64,000 nt of DNA, taken from contig CANMXP010000023.1 of assembly GCA_947501845.1 (NCBI GenBank), forward strand, positions 1-64,000. The letters are read 5' to 3'. Position numbers and translations under genes: made by a program. The notes beneath the pieces are model-generated. The model was not told the origin of the DNA, did no database searches, and saw only the letters and a program-made list of their open reading frames with translations. Every line of letters begins with the position of its first letter. The first letter of the stretch is position 1. Of this stretch, positions 8,776-19,226 are shown one piece after another. The DNA is from an uncultured Flavobacteriaceae bacterium (GTDB taxonomy: Bacteria; Bacteroidota; Bacteroidia; Flavobacteriales; Flavobacteriaceae).

Positions 8776-10944
8776 TTAATCAATCAAAATATCTAATATT
8801 TGAATAGCTGCGTCACTAATTTTGGTACCTGGACCAAAAACAGCCACAGCTCCAGCATCAAATAAAAACTGATAATCTTGTTTTGGAATAACACCTCCTA
8901 CAATTACCATGATATCTTCTCTACCATAGGTTTTTAATTCTTCTATAACCGCTGGCACCAAAGTTTTATGACCTGCAGCTAAAGAAGAAACGCCTAAAAT
9001 ATGCACATCATTTTCTACCGCTTGTTTTGCTACTTCTTTAGGGGTTTGAAACAAAGGTCCTATATCTACATCAAAACCAATATCAACATAGCCCGTTGCT
9101 ACTACTTTTGCGCCTCGATCATGACCATCTTGCCCCATTTTTGCAATCATTATTCTTGGTCTTCGTCCATCTTGTTCTGCAAAAATATCTGCTTTTCTTC
9201 TGGCTTCTTTAAAGCTTTTATCTTCTTTTATTTCTTTTGAATACACTCCCGAAAATGATTTCACCATAGCTTTATGACGCCCAAAAACAACCTCTAAAGC
9301 CACACTTATTTCCCCTAAGGTGGCTCTTAATCTTACCGCTTTTACGGCTAATGCTAATAAGTTCTGCTCTAGCGTTAAATTGGTATTATCATCTTCCATT
9401 TTAAGTTTGGCTAGATTGGTTAAATCTTCTAATGCCTTTTTAACCGCTACCTCATCTCTTTCTTTTTTAAGTGATGCTAAACGTTCTAATTGTTGTCTTC
9501 TTACTTCTTCATTATCTACTTCTAAAATATGAAGCTCATCTTCTTGCTCTAATCTGTATTTATTAACCCCAACAATGACGTCTTCTCCACTATCTATTCT
9601 AGCTTGTTTTCTTGCTGCCGCTTCTTCTATACGTTGTTTTGGAATACCTGCCTCAATAGCTTTGGTCATACCCCCTAACTCTTCTACTTCTTCTATTAAA
9701 GCCCAAGCTTTTTTAACCAGTTGGTCTGTTAAGTACTCAACATAATAACTCCCAGCCCAAGGGTCTACCGTTTTAGTAATCTTGGTTTCTTCTTGTAGAA
9801 AAATTTGTGTTTCTCTTGCTATACGAGCAGAAAAATCTGTTGGCAACGCAATGGCTTCATCTAATGCATTGGTATGTAAACTTTGCGTACCTCCAAAGAC
9901 CGAAGCTGTAGCTTCTATAACCGTTCTTGCTACATTGTTAAACGGGTCTTGCTCCGTTAAACTCCATCCACTAGTTTGACAATGCGTTCTTAAAGCCAAA
10001 GATTTAGGGTTTTGAGGGTTGAATTGCTTCACCAATTTAGCCCATAGCATTCTAGCTGCACGCATCTTAGCTATTTCCATAAAATGATTCATCCCTATAC
10101 CCCAGAAAAAGGATAAACGAGGCGCGAAATCATCTATTTTTAAACCAGATTTAAGCCCCGTTCTTATATATTCTAATCCATCTGCCAACGTATACGCTAG
10201 TTCTATATCTGCAGACGCTCCTGCCTCATGCATATGATATCCAGAAATACTGATACTATTAAACTTTGGCATAAAATTACTTGTATACTCAAAAATATCT
10301 GCAATGATTTGTATGGATGGCTTTGGCGGATAGATGTATGTATTTCTCACCATAAACTCTTTCAAAATATCATTTTGAATGGTTCCCGCCAGTAACGATT
10401 TATCTACACCTTGCTCTTCTGCCGCAACTATGTAAAATGCCATTATGGGTAATACAGCACCATTCATGGTCATGGATACAGACATTTTATCTAACGGAAT
10501 ACCGTCAAACAACACTTTCATATCTTCTACAGAATCTATAGCTACGCCAGCTTTCCCCACGTCTCCAATAACGCGTTCATGATCACTATCATAACCTCTG
10601 TGTGTTGGCAAATCGAACGCTACAGACAATCCTTTTTGTCCACCTTTTAAATTCTTTCTGTAAAAAGCGTTACTTTCTTCTGCTGTTGAAAAACCAGCAT
10701 ATTGACGTATGGTCCATGGCCTTCTTACATACATCGTAGAATAAGGTCCTCTTAGATAAGGCGGAATACCTGCTGCAAAATCTAAATGCTCTACACCGTC
10801 AATATCTTTTTCATTAAAAGTTGACTTTATTTCAATGCGCTCAGCCGTTTGAAAGATTTCCAAAGACTTTGAATCTTCTTTTGGATTCTCAGTATTAACC
10901 TTTAAATCTTTTAAGCTTAAATGCTGTAAATTTTTTCTACTCAT
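8776..10944 (-). CDS. mutB: methylmalonyl-CoA mutase, large (catalytic, B12-binding) subunit
   Basis: Adenosylcobalamin-dependent isomerase converting (R)-methylmalonyl-CoA to succinyl-CoA, the last step of propionyl-CoA assimilation. 722 residues. The N-terminal TIM barrel carries the substrate-binding [21 protein letters not shown]-like motif (seen here as [20 protein letters not shown]), and the C-terminal cobalamin domain carries the base-off motif DGHDRGAKV with the cobalt-ligating His, plus GGVIPKQD. The start overlaps the small-subunit stop by 8 bp. No epimerase or MeaB-type G-protein gene is visible nearby. The operon promoter region carries the 33-bp operator at 15908-15940. Confidence 0.96.
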   Translation of the reverse strand: MSRKNLQHLSLKDLKVNTENPKEDSKSLEIFQTAERIEIKSTFNEKDIDGVEHLDFAAGIPPYLRGPYSTMYVRRPWTIRQYAGFSTAEESNAFYRKNLKGGQKGLSVAFDLPTHRGYDSDHERVIGDVGKAGVAIDSVEDMKVLFDGIPLDKMSVSMTMNGAVLPIMAFYIVAAEEQGVDKSLLAGTIQNDILKEFMVRNTYIYPPKPSIQIIADIFEYTSNFMPKFNSISISGYHMHEAGASADIELAYTLADGLEYIRTGLKSGLKIDDFAPRLSFFWGIGMNHFMEIAKMRAARMLWAKLVKQFNPQNPKSLALRTHCQTSGWSLTEQDPFNNVARTVIEATASVFGGTQSLHTNALDEAIALPTDFSARIARETQIFLQEETKITKTVDPWAGSYYVEYLTDQLVKKAWALIEEVEELGGMTKAIEAGIPKQRIEEAAARKQARIDSGEDVIVGVNKYRLEQEDELHILEVDNEEVRRQQLERLASLKKERDEVAVKKALEDLTNLAKLKMEDDNTNLTLEQNLLALAVKAVRLRATLGEISVALEVVFGRHKAMVKSFSGVYSKEIKEDKSFKEARRKADIFAEQDGRRPRIMIAKMGQDGHDRGAKVVATGYVDIGFDVDIGPLFQTPKEVAKQAVENDVHILGVSSLAAGHKTLVPAVIEELKTYGREDIMVIVGGVIPKQDYQFLFDAGAVAVFGPGTKISDAAIQILDILID

Positions 10945-12286
10945 TACTCAACCTTTCTAGTTCTAAAGATTCTGACAAACGTCTACCTAACAACGATTCT
11001 ACAGTTGTTTCACTACTATTAGCTTTTGTAAAAGGATGTAACTCAATAGTATCACTCATTTTATCAATTTCATTGATATACTTATTTGTACCAACTAAAA
11101 CCTTTTTACCCTTATTAAAATACGCTTGTTCTTTTAAAGCACTTGCTGTTATTTCTTTTTGAATACCGCCTTGTTCTAGCTGTTTTATAAATCCGCCTTT
11201 TTTTTCTATTGACTTAAAAAGCTCCAATGCTTTTTCTGCTAATTGCTGTGTTATATCTTCAATGTAATAAGCGCCATCTGCAGCATTATTAACCTTATCA
11301 AAATAACTTTCGTTTTTAAGTAACAATAATTGATTAAGAGATATACGAGTTCCAAATTCGTTTTCTTCTTTATAAATAGCGTCATAAGGCATATTACTAA
11401 TAACATTAGCTCCTCCTAAAACCGCAGACATGCATTCTGTAGTAGTGCGTAACATATTCGTATTATAATCATATAACGTTTTATTTCGTTTTGTTGGAAC
11501 TGCGATAATACAACAATCGGCTTCAATATCATAGGCACTTGCTAAAACCTTCCAAAGTAAACGCAATGCTCTTAATTTTGCTATTTCAAAGAAATAATTG
11601 GTTCCTACAGATACTTTAAAATGAATTTTTTCAATATTCTGTTTGTTAGAGAAAACGTTTAAATATTCATTGGTATGAGATAACGTATACGCTAATTGTT
11701 GCACTATATTTGCTCCAGCATTTTGATATACAGAAGCATCAACACTTATAGTATTGATAGTTCTATTGATTTCTAAATCTTTATTTATACTATTAAACCA
11801 ATTTCCCGTTTTACCAAAATGACCAATTGGGTCTATACACAAATGAATATACCCTTTTGAATTAGCTGCAAAATCTGTTATGGATTCCAAAAGCATTTCA
11901 GAAAAACACTGAAACTCAAAATAAATCTGAACTTTTTTGATGTTGATTCCTTTTAAAAGTATTTCAACATTCATTTTTTCTGAAACAATTATAAAACGAA
12001 GACTTTCTGCCCCTTTTTCAATAGCTTCTTTTGCTTTTGTATTAGCATCATTATCATCTTCAACATTTATGGCTTGACAAATGAACCATGATGATGAAGC
12101 TGTTTCTATCTTAGGAATATCAATAGCATCATCTGCATGATAAAAAGGCTGTACAGAAATACCCTCTGGTGATTCCCAAATTAAAGTTTCATTATAATCT
12201 GCACCTTTTAAATCAATCTTAATTTTCTCCTCCCATTCTTTAGCAGAAATAGGTCTGAAATTATCAAAAAAAGCATCTTTACTCAT
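10937..12286 (-). CDS. mutA: methylmalonyl-CoA mutase, small subunit
   Basis: The non-catalytic partner in heterodimeric methylmalonyl-CoA mutase. It resembles the large-subunit barrel ([37 protein letters not shown]) but lacks the cobalamin motif. I place the start at ATG 12286, giving [19 protein letters not shown], about 449 residues. An upstream in-frame ATG would add 18 atypical basic residues and overlap the preceding gene. The coding sequence is noticeably more diverged than its neighbours, as usual for this subunit. Confidence 0.93.
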   Translation of the reverse strand: MSKDAFFDNFRPISAKEWEEKIKIDLKGADYNETLIWESPEGISVQPFYHADDAIDIPKIETASSSWFICQAINVEDDNDANTKAKEAIEKGAESLRFIIVSEKMNVEILLKGINIKKVQIYFEFQCFSEMLLESITDFAANSKGYIHLCIDPIGHFGKTGNWFNSINKDLEINRTINTISVDASVYQNAGANIVQQLAYTLSHTNEYLNVFSNKQNIEKIHFKVSVGTNYFFEIAKLRALRLLWKVLASAYDIEADCCIIAVPTKRNKTLYDYNTNMLRTTTECMSAVLGGANVISNMPYDAIYKEENEFGTRISLNQLLLLKNESYFDKVNNAADGAYYIEDITQQLAEKALELFKSIEKKGGFIKQLEQGGIQKEITASALKEQAYFNKGKKVLVGTNKYINEIDKMSDTIELHPFTKANSSETTVESLLGRRLSESLELERLSNE

Positions 12287-12299
12287 CTTCAACAATCTT

Positions 12300-13844
12300 T
12301 TACAATGGAATGTTCCCGTGTTTCTTCTTTGGCAATACAACTGCTTTATGCTCTAAAATGGCATAAGCTTTAATTAGCTTAGCCCTTGTGTCTTTTGGTA
12401 GAATAACTTCATCTATGAAGCCTCTTTCTGCAGCACTATACGGATTGGCAAATTTATTAGCATATTCTGCTTCTTTTTCAGCAAGTTTTGCTTCAGGATC
12501 ATCGGCCAACATGATTTCTTTTCTAAAAATAATCTCACTGGCTCCCTTAGCACCCATAACTGCGATTTCTGCTCCAGGCCATGCATAATTCATATCTGCA
12601 CCAATGTGTTTAGAATTCATTACGTCATAAGCGCCTCCATATGCTTTTCTAGTAATAACAGTTACTTTTGGTACTGTTGCTTCACTTAATGCATATAGTA
12701 ATTTAGCCCCATTAGTAATAATTCCGTTCCACTCTTGGTCTGTTCCCGGTAAGAACCCTGGTACATCAACCAAAACTAGTAATGGTATATTAAATGCATC
12801 ACAGAAACGTGTAAAACGTGCTGCCTTTCTTGAGCTTTCTACATCTAAAACACCTGCTAAACTAATTGGTTGATTGGCTACGATCCCAACACTCTTACCT
12901 GCTAATCTTGCAAAACCAACAATAATATTATCTGCATAATCTTTGTGAATTTCAAAGAATGACTCTTCATCAATTATACCATTTATAACATGTTTCATGT
13001 CATAAGGTTGGTTGGCATTTTCTGGAACAACGCTTTCTAAAACATCTCGTGTTTCATCTTTTAATTCATAAGGCAAATCTTGGGCTATATCTTCACAATT
13101 TTGCGGCATATAGCTTATCATTTGTTTAATATTATTTATACACTGTATATCATTAGCGGAAGTTAAATGAGCGACTCCAGATTTTTTAGCGTGTGTTGAA
13201 GCACCTCCCAACTCTTCAGAAGTTACATCTTCATTAGTCACCGTTTTCACCACATTAGGCCCTGTAACAAACATGTAACTAGAGTTTTCTACCATAATCG
13301 TAAAATCTGTCATTGCAGGTGAATACACTGCGCCTCCTGCACAGGGGCCCATAATAGCAGAAATTTGAGGAATTATACCCGATGCTTGTACATTTCTATG
13401 AAAAATATCTGCATACCCACCAAGAGACTGAACGCCTTCTTGAATCCTAGCACCTCCACTATCATTTAATCCTATTACTGGTACGCCTATCTTTACTGCC
13501 AAGTCCATTATTTTACAAATTTTCTCTGCATGAGTTTCTGACAAAGCGCCTCCAAAAACTGTAAAATCTTGAGCAAATACACATACTTGTCTACCATTTA
13601 TAGCACCATAACCTGTAACTACACCATCACCGTAATAGACTTGCTTATCCATACCAAAATCTTTGGCTCTATGAATTACCAATGCGCCTACTTCTTCAAA
13701 AGAATTTTCATCTAATAAAAAATGGATGCGTTCTCTAGCCGTTAGTTTGCCTTTGGCATGCTGTTTATCAATACGTTCTTGTCCGCCACCCAATCTAGAT
13801 TGCGCTAATTTATCTTCTAGTATCTGTTGCTTATTTTTCATCAT
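12300..13844 (-). CDS. pccB: propionyl-CoA carboxylase, carboxyltransferase (beta) subunit
   Basis: Transfers the carboxyl group from carboxybiotin to propionyl-CoA, giving (S)-methylmalonyl-CoA. 514 residues with the two crotonase-like halves of the family: the N-terminal half has [19 protein letters not shown] and the oxyanion-hole [12 protein letters not shown]; the C-terminal half has [14 protein letters not shown] and [17 protein letters not shown]. The protein ends KKHGNIPL, the hallmark C-terminus of the propionyl-CoA carboxylase group. Translation may begin at either of two adjacent Met codons. It lies between the biotin carboxylase and mutA genes, in the usual Bacteroidota order. Confidence 0.95.
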   Translation of the reverse strand: MMKNKQQILEDKLAQSRLGGGQERIDKQHAKGKLTARERIHFLLDENSFEEVGALVIHRAKDFGMDKQVYYGDGVVTGYGAINGRQVCVFAQDFTVFGGALSETHAEKICKIMDLAVKIGVPVIGLNDSGGARIQEGVQSLGGYADIFHRNVQASGIIPQISAIMGPCAGGAVYSPAMTDFTIMVENSSYMFVTGPNVVKTVTNEDVTSEELGGASTHAKKSGVAHLTSANDIQCINNIKQMISYMPQNCEDIAQDLPYELKDETRDVLESVVPENANQPYDMKHVINGIIDEESFFEIHKDYADNIIVGFARLAGKSVGIVANQPISLAGVLDVESSRKAARFTRFCDAFNIPLLVLVDVPGFLPGTDQEWNGIITNGAKLLYALSEATVPKVTVITRKAYGGAYDVMNSKHIGADMNYAWPGAEIAVMGAKGASEIIFRKEIMLADDPEAKLAEKEAEYANKFANPYSAAERGFIDEVILPKDTRAKLIKAYAILEHKAVVLPKKKHGNIPL

Positions 13845-13868
13845 TACTTTTCAAAATAGATTCTAAAA

Positions 13869-15341
13869 CTAACTTCTGTTTTGCTTCCAATTATGACTTT
13901 TAACGGCGGTTACTTTTAGAGTTTTCATATTATCAAGATATATTTTTAACCCTGCCATAGCAGCTACTTCTCTTTCTTCTAAAGATTTAGTATTCAATTT
14001 ATCTGGTGAATAATAGTTTTTCACAAAATGGGTGTCAAAATTACCAGAAGTAAAAGCTTCATGTTCGCAAACAAACTTTCCAAAAGAAAGTGTTGTTGCC
14101 ACGCCATCAATCTTATAGTTATCAATAGCTTTTATCATCAATTGAATGGCTTCTTCTCTATTATCTCCAAAGGTTATTAACTTAGAAAGCATAGGGTCAT
14201 AATAAATTGGCACCTCCATACCTTCTTCAAAACCATCATCTACTCTAATTCCAGCTCCTGTTGGAGGTTTATAAGTAGACAACGTTCCTATACTAGGCAT
14301 AAAATTTTCTAAAGGATCTTCTGCATACACACGAATTTCAAGAGCATGCCCTTTAATCTTTAAGTCATCTTGCGTAAATGCCAACTCCTTACCTCTAGCT
14401 ACTTTTATTTGTTGTTCTACAAGGTCTACTCCAGAAATAATTTCGGAGACCGGGTGTTCAACCTGTAAACGTGTATTCATTTCTAAGAAGTAAAAGTTTT
14501 TGTTTTCATCTAGTAAAAACTCAACAGTTCCTGCTCCTACATAATCGCATGCTTTGGCAACTTTAACTGCTGCTTCCCCCATTTTAGCTCTTATTTCTGG
14601 TGTTAATACTACAGAAGGCGCTTCTTCTACTACTTTTTGATGCCTACGTTGTACACTGCATTCTCTTTCAAATAAGTGTACAATATTACCATGCGTATCA
14701 GCAAGCACCTGTATTTCAATATGCCTAGGAGATGCTACATATTTTTCAATAAAAACTGCACCATCTCCAAAGGCTGCTACTGCTTCACTAATAGCTCGCT
14801 CCATTTGTTCAGGTAAGTCGTCTATATTTTCTACTACACGCATACCTTTTCCACCTCCTCCAGCAGAAGCTTTAATTAAAATAGGAAACCCAATTTCATT
14901 AGCTATTTTTTTAGCTAATGCTATATCTGTAATAGCTTCTTCAATACCTGGCACCATGGGAATATTATAATCTCTAACAGCTTCTTTTGCTGCTAGCTTA
15001 TTACCCATAACTTCTATGGCATGAGATTTTGGACCAATAAATGTAATACCATTACTTTCCACCATTTTTGCAAATGTGGCATTTTCACTTAAAAACCCGT
15101 AACCAGGATGAATACCTTCTGCACCTGTGGATTTAGCGGCTTCAATGACCTTTTCCATTACCAAATATGATTCAGCCGAAGGGGCTTTACCTAATAAAAC
15201 CGCTTCATCTGCAAACTTTACATGCGGAGCGTTTCTATCTACCTCAGAATATACAGCAACGGTTTTAATCCCCATTTTCTTTGCTGTTCTCATGACTCTT
15301 AAAGCAATCTCTCCACGGTTAGCTACTAATATTTTTTTCAT
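13869..15341 (-). CDS. pccA: propionyl-/acetyl-CoA carboxylase, biotin carboxylase subunit
   Basis: ATP-dependent carboxylation of biotin on the carrier protein. 490 residues. It begins MKKILVANRGEIALRVMRTA, the classic start of this family. The ATP-grasp glycine loop is SAGGGGKGMRVVEN, followed by the ERECSVQRRHQKVVEEAP and FLEMNTRLQVEHPVSE motifs that bind ATP, biotin and bicarbonate. Biotin carboxylase and carrier are separate genes here, unlike the fused PccA of animals. In the context of pccB and mutAB the acyl substrate is almost certainly propionyl-CoA. Confidence 0.93.
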   Translation of the reverse strand: MKKILVANRGEIALRVMRTAKKMGIKTVAVYSEVDRNAPHVKFADEAVLLGKAPSAESYLVMEKVIEAAKSTGAEGIHPGYGFLSENATFAKMVESNGITFIGPKSHAIEVMGNKLAAKEAVRDYNIPMVPGIEEAITDIALAKKIANEIGFPILIKASAGGGGKGMRVVENIDDLPEQMERAISEAVAAFGDGAVFIEKYVASPRHIEIQVLADTHGNIVHLFERECSVQRRHQKVVEEAPSVVLTPEIRAKMGEAAVKVAKACDYVGAGTVEFLLDENKNFYFLEMNTRLQVEHPVSEIISGVDLVEQQIKVARGKELAFTQDDLKIKGHALEIRVYAEDPLENFMPSIGTLSTYKPPTGAGIRVDDGFEEGMEVPIYYDPMLSKLITFGDNREEAIQLMIKAIDNYKIDGVATTLSFGKFVCEHEAFTSGNFDTHFVKNYYSPDKLNTKSLEEREVAAMAGLKIYLDNMKTLKVTAVKSHNWKQNRS

Positions 15342-15372
15342 TTTGATTTAATAGTTTTAAAAACTGAAATGG

Positions 15373-15852
15373 CTATTCCATTTCAATAATAAGTTGTCCT
15401 TTTTCTACAGCCTCATTTTTTTCGACATTAACCGATTTTACGACACCATCACCTTCAGCTAGAATGATATTTTCCATTTTCATTGCTGATAGTATTAATA
15501 GTGGTGTGCCATCTGTTATTTCTTGTCCTGCCTCTACCATAATGTCAATTATGAGTCCTGGCATTGGTGCTTCAATAGAATTCAGTTTTTGTGAAGTAAC
15601 CGTAAATAAGCCCATTTCTTTGACTTTCTGGTCATACTCATCCTTTATTTCAATGTCATAAATGTTTCCGTTAACAGATACACTTAACTTTTTATTTTGA
15701 AAATCAGATGCAGCTAATTCTATAGTATAAGCCTTATTATCTTGTAATAAATGATAACTAGAATCAGCTGTATTTATAATATCCAAAACTTCAACTTCAC
15801 TCCTTTTTACAGGGAAATCTTCTTCGTTTACTTTAATTAAATAATTATTCAT
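15373..15852 (-). CDS. biotin carboxyl carrier protein of propionyl-CoA carboxylase
   Basis: A 159-residue carrier that shuttles carboxybiotin between the carboxylase and transferase subunits. The C-terminal 70 residues form a biotinyl domain: hydrophobic lead EAPMPGLIIDIMV, then LSAMKMEN with the biotinylated Lys125. The N-terminal 80 residues are a typical poorly conserved docking region. First gene of the six-gene minus-strand operon; its start lies 55 bp from the 33-bp palindrome at 15908-15940, so the operon is very probably controlled with the rest of the island. Confidence 0.92.
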   Translation of the reverse strand: MNNYLIKVNEEDFPVKRSEVEVLDIINTADSSYHLLQDNKAYTIELAASDFQNKKLSVSVNGNIYDIEIKDEYDQKVKEMGLFTVTSQKLNSIEAPMPGLIIDIMVEAGQEITDGTPLLILSAMKMENIILAEGDGVVKSVNVEKNEAVEKGQLIIEME

Positions 15853-15907
15853 GGTTATATCTTATGAACAAACTTTTATTTTGATTGTGTAAATATATTA
15901 AAAAATT

Positions 15908-15940
15908 AGTTAATTATATTAATCATTTATAATGTTAACT
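15908..15940. promoter_or_regulatory. 33-bp TTAA palindromic operator, site 1
   Basis: Divergent control region between the propionyl-CoA carboxylase/mutase operon (minus) and the first VOC operon (plus). It starts AGTTAA, ends TTAACT, and has inner ATTAAT and ATTTAT blocks at the same offsets as in the six other full sites of the window. An extra TTGTTAAC lies just to the right. No protein is known to bind it; the call rests on the repeated architecture. Confidence 0.8.
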
Positions 15941-16010
15941 ATTTTTGTTAACTTTACATCATAAAAGATTAAGACAATTAAAATTGAAATCTTTTATTAA
16001 CACAATATAT

Positions 16011-17000
16011 ATGAGCAGTTTACAACACAATCTCAACTTTTCTAATCTAGACCAAGCTATAAAGGGCTTTCAAGAAGTCATTTTTAGTGTTTCTAATTTA
16101 GATAAAGCCATAACATTTTATAAAGAACTTTTTGGTTGGAATCTAGTATATGAGGGTAACGGTACAGATGGGCTAAAAAAACTTTGGCATTTAAATACGT
16201 CAGTAAATATTAAAGAGGCGCTTTTGGTAAACCCAGAAGATAATAGAGGCTTTCTACGTTTAGTAAAGTTTAATAATGTTGGGCAAGAACAGATTCGTTC
16301 TGGCACTCAAATTTGGGATTCTGGAGGTGTTTTTGACGTAAATGTGCGTGTAAAAGATATTAATAGCATGTACAAAAAGCTTCAAAAGGAAGGCTGGAAC
16401 GGATACACAGACCCTAAACGTTTTACTTTTGGCAAGTTTGATGTTTGTGAAGTTGTTATTAAAGGACCCGACGGCATAACAGTTGCTATGATGCAACGTT
16501 TTAATCCTCCATTAGAGGGTTTTGAGTTTAAAAAGGCAAGTAGAATATTTAACTCCACCACCGTTTGTAGAGATTATAAAACAACACTTAATTTTTTTAA
16601 AAACATACTAGGTTTTAAACTTTATTATGAAACTGAAGGTACAGATAGAAGCCATGGACCAAACGTAATTGGTGTTCCTCCCAATATTAATGGAGATATT
16701 ACTGTGCCTGTTTGTATTATTCACCCCAACGGTGACAATGACGGTTCGTTAGAGTTACTTGAAACCGTTGAATTAAAAGGGAAAAATTGTTCTGCTTTAG
16801 CAAAGCCACCTAACCTTGGTATTTTAATGTATAGATTTCCCGTTAGAAATGCTGATGCTTACGCATCTGAACTCATTGAAAAAGGTGTAACATTAAATAG
16901 TGAAGTACAAACTTTGACCATTGAACCCTACGGGCAACTCAAAATATTCTCTGTGCTTTCTCCAGATGGTGTCTGGATTGAATTTATACAATTAATTTAA
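16011..17000 (+). CDS. two-domain VOC (glyoxalase/bleomycin-resistance fold) protein
   Basis: A cytoplasmic protein of about 329 residues with two vicinal-oxygen-chelate modules, each opening with the beta-alpha pattern (EVIFSVSNLDKAITFYKELFGW; STTVCRDYKTTLNFFKNILGF). I start it at ATG 16011 (MSSLQHNLNF); the longer frame from 15945 would begin inside the promoter. The positions that normally hold metal-binding His/Gln/Glu are mostly other residues (for example FDVNVRVKD and GPDGITVAMM), so it may bind a ligand rather than catalyse metal chemistry. A paralogue lies at 29206-30165, sharing the GG-x-x-D-x-N-x-RV and PPN-x-G-x-L-x-YR blocks. Confidence 0.8.
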   Translation: MSSLQHNLNFSNLDQAIKGFQEVIFSVSNLDKAITFYKELFGWNLVYEGNGTDGLKKLWHLNTSVNIKEALLVNPEDNRGFLRLVKFNNVGQEQIRSGTQIWDSGGVFDVNVRVKDINSMYKKLQKEGWNGYTDPKRFTFGKFDVCEVVIKGPDGITVAMMQRFNPPLEGFEFKKASRIFNSTTVCRDYKTTLNFFKNILGFKLYYETEGTDRSHGPNVIGVPPNINGDITVPVCIIHPNGDNDGSLELLETVELKGKNCSALAKPPNLGILMYRFPVRNADAYASELIEKGVTLNSEVQTLTIEPYGQLKIFSVLSPDGVWIEFIQLI

Positions 17001-17010
17001 AAGTTTTCTT

Positions 17011-18156
17011 ATGAAAGTATTCTATCCATTATTATTAAGTCTATTTCTAACACTTCTTTATTCATCTTGCAATAAAACAACACAAGAAAAAATAGAAATT
17101 GAACCTAATTCAGATAAAAAAACACTTGTTGCACCCGATGGTACTTATGAAAAGATTCCACTAGAAAAAGACACCATTGTTTTAAAAGTAATGCAAACCA
17201 GAGTAAAATCTCTTTCTAGTTTTCCTTCAATTGAAGAAGGTCTTGACGAGAATCTTAAATACATGGAACAAATGGCACATCAGGCGCAAAACGAAGGAGA
17301 CAAGCCAGATATTATATTATTTCATGAATTCCCTTTAACTGGTTATTCTTCAGGAACAAGACAAGAAAAATTGCCTTTTACTATTGAAATTCCAGGTCCT
17401 GAAACTGCTCGCATTGGCGAATTAGCAAAAGATTGTGATTGCTATATTATTTTTGGCAGTTATGTGCGTGATAAGGATTGGCCTGACCATATACTAAGCA
17501 TCAATACAGTTATGGGACGTGATGGTAAGGTTGCTAAAACATTCTGGAAATCTAGAAACATAAAGCGCATTTATAAAGACAGAGAGATTACCACTACTAC
17601 TATTGAAGCTGTTAGAGATGCCTACAGAGAAAAGTATGGTATTGAAGAAGAGTTTCCTGTGCTTAGAACAGAATTTGGAAATATTGCGGTAAGCACCGTA
17701 CAATTTGATCCTTTTATTTATGCAGCTTTTGCAATGCGAGGTACCGAAATTATGCTTAGAACTGCCACTTTATTTGCTGAAGAAGATGTGGTATTTACCG
17801 CTTGGAGTAATGATTTTTACTCCGCTATGGCAAATTTCACATTACCAGTTAGCACGGGTTATAATGCTGGAGAATCAGTAATTGTAGGGCCAAATGGAGA
17901 CATACTTGCTAAACATCCAAGCAAAGAAGATGATGGCATTGTTGAAGCCAAAATACCAATTGCTTCATTTAGAAAAGATAGAACCATACCTAATTACGCT
18001 TTAGAAATGACTAAACCTGTTTTTGAACAATACAAACAAGAAATTCCGATAAATCATTTGGATATGGATAAAACTTCTCTACCGAAAACGGGTGTAGAAA
18101 TGAAATCACTTATGGATAGTATAAGTAGATATAATCCACCTAAAAAAGCAAACTAA
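17011..18156 (+). CDS. nitrilase-superfamily lipoprotein lacking the catalytic cysteine
   Basis: A 381-residue carbon-nitrogen hydrolase-fold protein. A lipoprotein signal ends at Cys20 (LLYSSC), unusual for a normally cytoplasmic family. The fold signatures are present: active-site Glu106 in FHEFPLTGYSSG and a Lys near 180 in KTFWKSRNIK. At the place of the nucleophile (normally ...ICYD...) the sequence is VSTVQFDPF, with Val230 in the Cys position. It therefore probably cannot hydrolyse amides by the standard mechanism, and may bind a ligand or use other chemistry. It follows the VOC gene by 10 bp and belongs to the operon starting at 16011. Confidence 0.75.
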   Translation: MKVFYPLLLSLFLTLLYSSCNKTTQEKIEIEPNSDKKTLVAPDGTYEKIPLEKDTIVLKVMQTRVKSLSSFPSIEEGLDENLKYMEQMAHQAQNEGDKPDIILFHEFPLTGYSSGTRQEKLPFTIEIPGPETARIGELAKDCDCYIIFGSYVRDKDWPDHILSINTVMGRDGKVAKTFWKSRNIKRIYKDREITTTTIEAVRDAYREKYGIEEEFPVLRTEFGNIAVSTVQFDPFIYAAFAMRGTEIMLRTATLFAEEDVVFTAWSNDFYSAMANFTLPVSTGYNAGESVIVGPNGDILAKHPSKEDDGIVEAKIPIASFRKDRTIPNYALEMTKPVFEQYKQEIPINHLDMDKTSLPKTGVEMKSLMDSISRYNPPKKAN

Positions 18157-18173
18157 TCTAAATTTATTTAAAC

Positions 18174-18608
18174 ATGTCAGTATTATACAAAAGAATTACA
18201 CTTTGCGTTGCAGATTTAGAACGATCACTAAAAATTTACAGAGATATTTTAGGGTTTACTGTTAACTATATTCAACTCTCGGAAAAAGACTCATTCTCTT
18301 ACCCTGTTTTTAATATTCCAAATGAAGCTGATTTGAATTTTGCAACCCTGGATAGCCCTACTCAAGAACGTACTTTTGGTTTAACCGAGGTAAAAGGCGT
18401 TGAATTGCCAAAACATAATGGCATTCATATGAGTGCATCGGTTATAAAAGTAGATGATTTAGATGATGTGATTACGAAAATCAAAGCACTTGGTTTACAA
18501 ACTACTGCTATAAAAACAGACGAAAACGAATATGCAAAATTTATTGAGCAAGCCTTTGTTGATTATGATGGGCACTTAATTGTTCTTTATCAATTAATAG
18601 AAAAATAG
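18174..18608 (+). CDS. single-domain VOC protein
   Basis: A 144-residue cytoplasmic VOC-fold protein with the usual opening (KRITLCVADLERSLKIYRDILGF) and closing segment (QAFVDYDGHLIVLYQL). It has a close relative at 27266-27796, where the same protein carries a signal peptide; both share VFNIP, LP-K and the DGHL-x-V-x-YQL ending. The size would suit methylmalonyl-CoA epimerase, but the His/Glu pattern of that enzyme is not evident. Function unknown; co-transcribed with other VOC genes. Confidence 0.8.
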   Translation: MSVLYKRITLCVADLERSLKIYRDILGFTVNYIQLSEKDSFSYPVFNIPNEADLNFATLDSPTQERTFGLTEVKGVELPKHNGIHMSASVIKVDDLDDVITKIKALGLQTTAIKTDENEYAKFIEQAFVDYDGHLIVLYQLIEK

Positions 18609-18612
18609 TATT

Positions 18613-19215
18613 ATGAAAACAATCATTCTTGTTATGGCAACTTCAATAGCTCTTTTGGGGTCATATAAATGTATTGGGCAAACTGTAGACGCTCAAAACG
18701 TAAACCGCAATGATCAAATGGAAATTACTCAGCCCAAAGATTTTCCACTAATCTTTCGCAGAACAACACTTATTGTTAGAGATATCGAAAAGTCCCTAGA
18801 GCTCTATAAAGACATTATGGGTATGGAAGTTATTTACGACAATAAACTTACCAGGCCTCACAAGGAAGAAGATAGAGATCAAATAGTGCGTTTAATATTC
18901 TTAAAAGCTACCAGTAATTTTAATGGTGTTCTTGGTTTAATAGAATATGATTATGATAATACTAACAAAACACTTAAACCTATAAGAAAAGAAGGTTTTA
19001 CAGCTCAAAACACCATTTTATTATTCAATAGCAATGACCAAGATGCCAGACTAAAAGAGATAAAAAAGTTACCCACAATAGAAATGATAAAAGAACCTAG
19101 ATTGATAAAGTACCCTTCATACAATGGTGGTGATCCTATAAAGGCCAAAGTAGCTATTTTTTATGACCCAGATGGGTACATAGTTGAGTTTAACAAATTA
19201 CTAGATAATTTATAA
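18613..19215 (+). CDS. exported VOC protein
   Basis: A 200-residue VOC-fold protein with a predicted signal peptide (residues 1-22, ending CIGQ; Cys20 might instead act as a lipidation site). The fold begins at RRTTLIVRDIEKSLELYKDIMGMEV and ends with FYDPDGYIVEFNKLL. It starts 4 bp after the cytoplasmic VOC gene, so the pair seems to place similar binding folds on both sides of the inner membrane. No substrate can be named. Confidence 0.78.
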   Translation: MKTIILVMATSIALLGSYKCIGQTVDAQNVNRNDQMEITQPKDFPLIFRRTTLIVRDIEKSLELYKDIMGMEVIYDNKLTRPHKEEDRDQIVRLIFLKATSNFNGVLGLIEYDYDNTNKTLKPIRKEGFTAQNTILLFNSNDQDARLKEIKKLPTIEMIKEPRLIKYPSYNGGDPIKAKVAIFYDPDGYIVEFNKLLDNL

Positions 19216-19226
19216 TAATAAAATAT

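Noticed and set aside
9001-9240. Open frames antisense to the mutase and carboxylase genes
   Set aside because: They mirror the codon pattern of the real genes on the other strand and have no independent features.
18174-18608. VOC protein as methylmalonyl-CoA epimerase for the mutase operon
   Set aside because: Size fits, but the His/Glu pattern of that enzyme is not seen, and the gene has an exported paralogue at 27266, which makes no sense for an epimerase.
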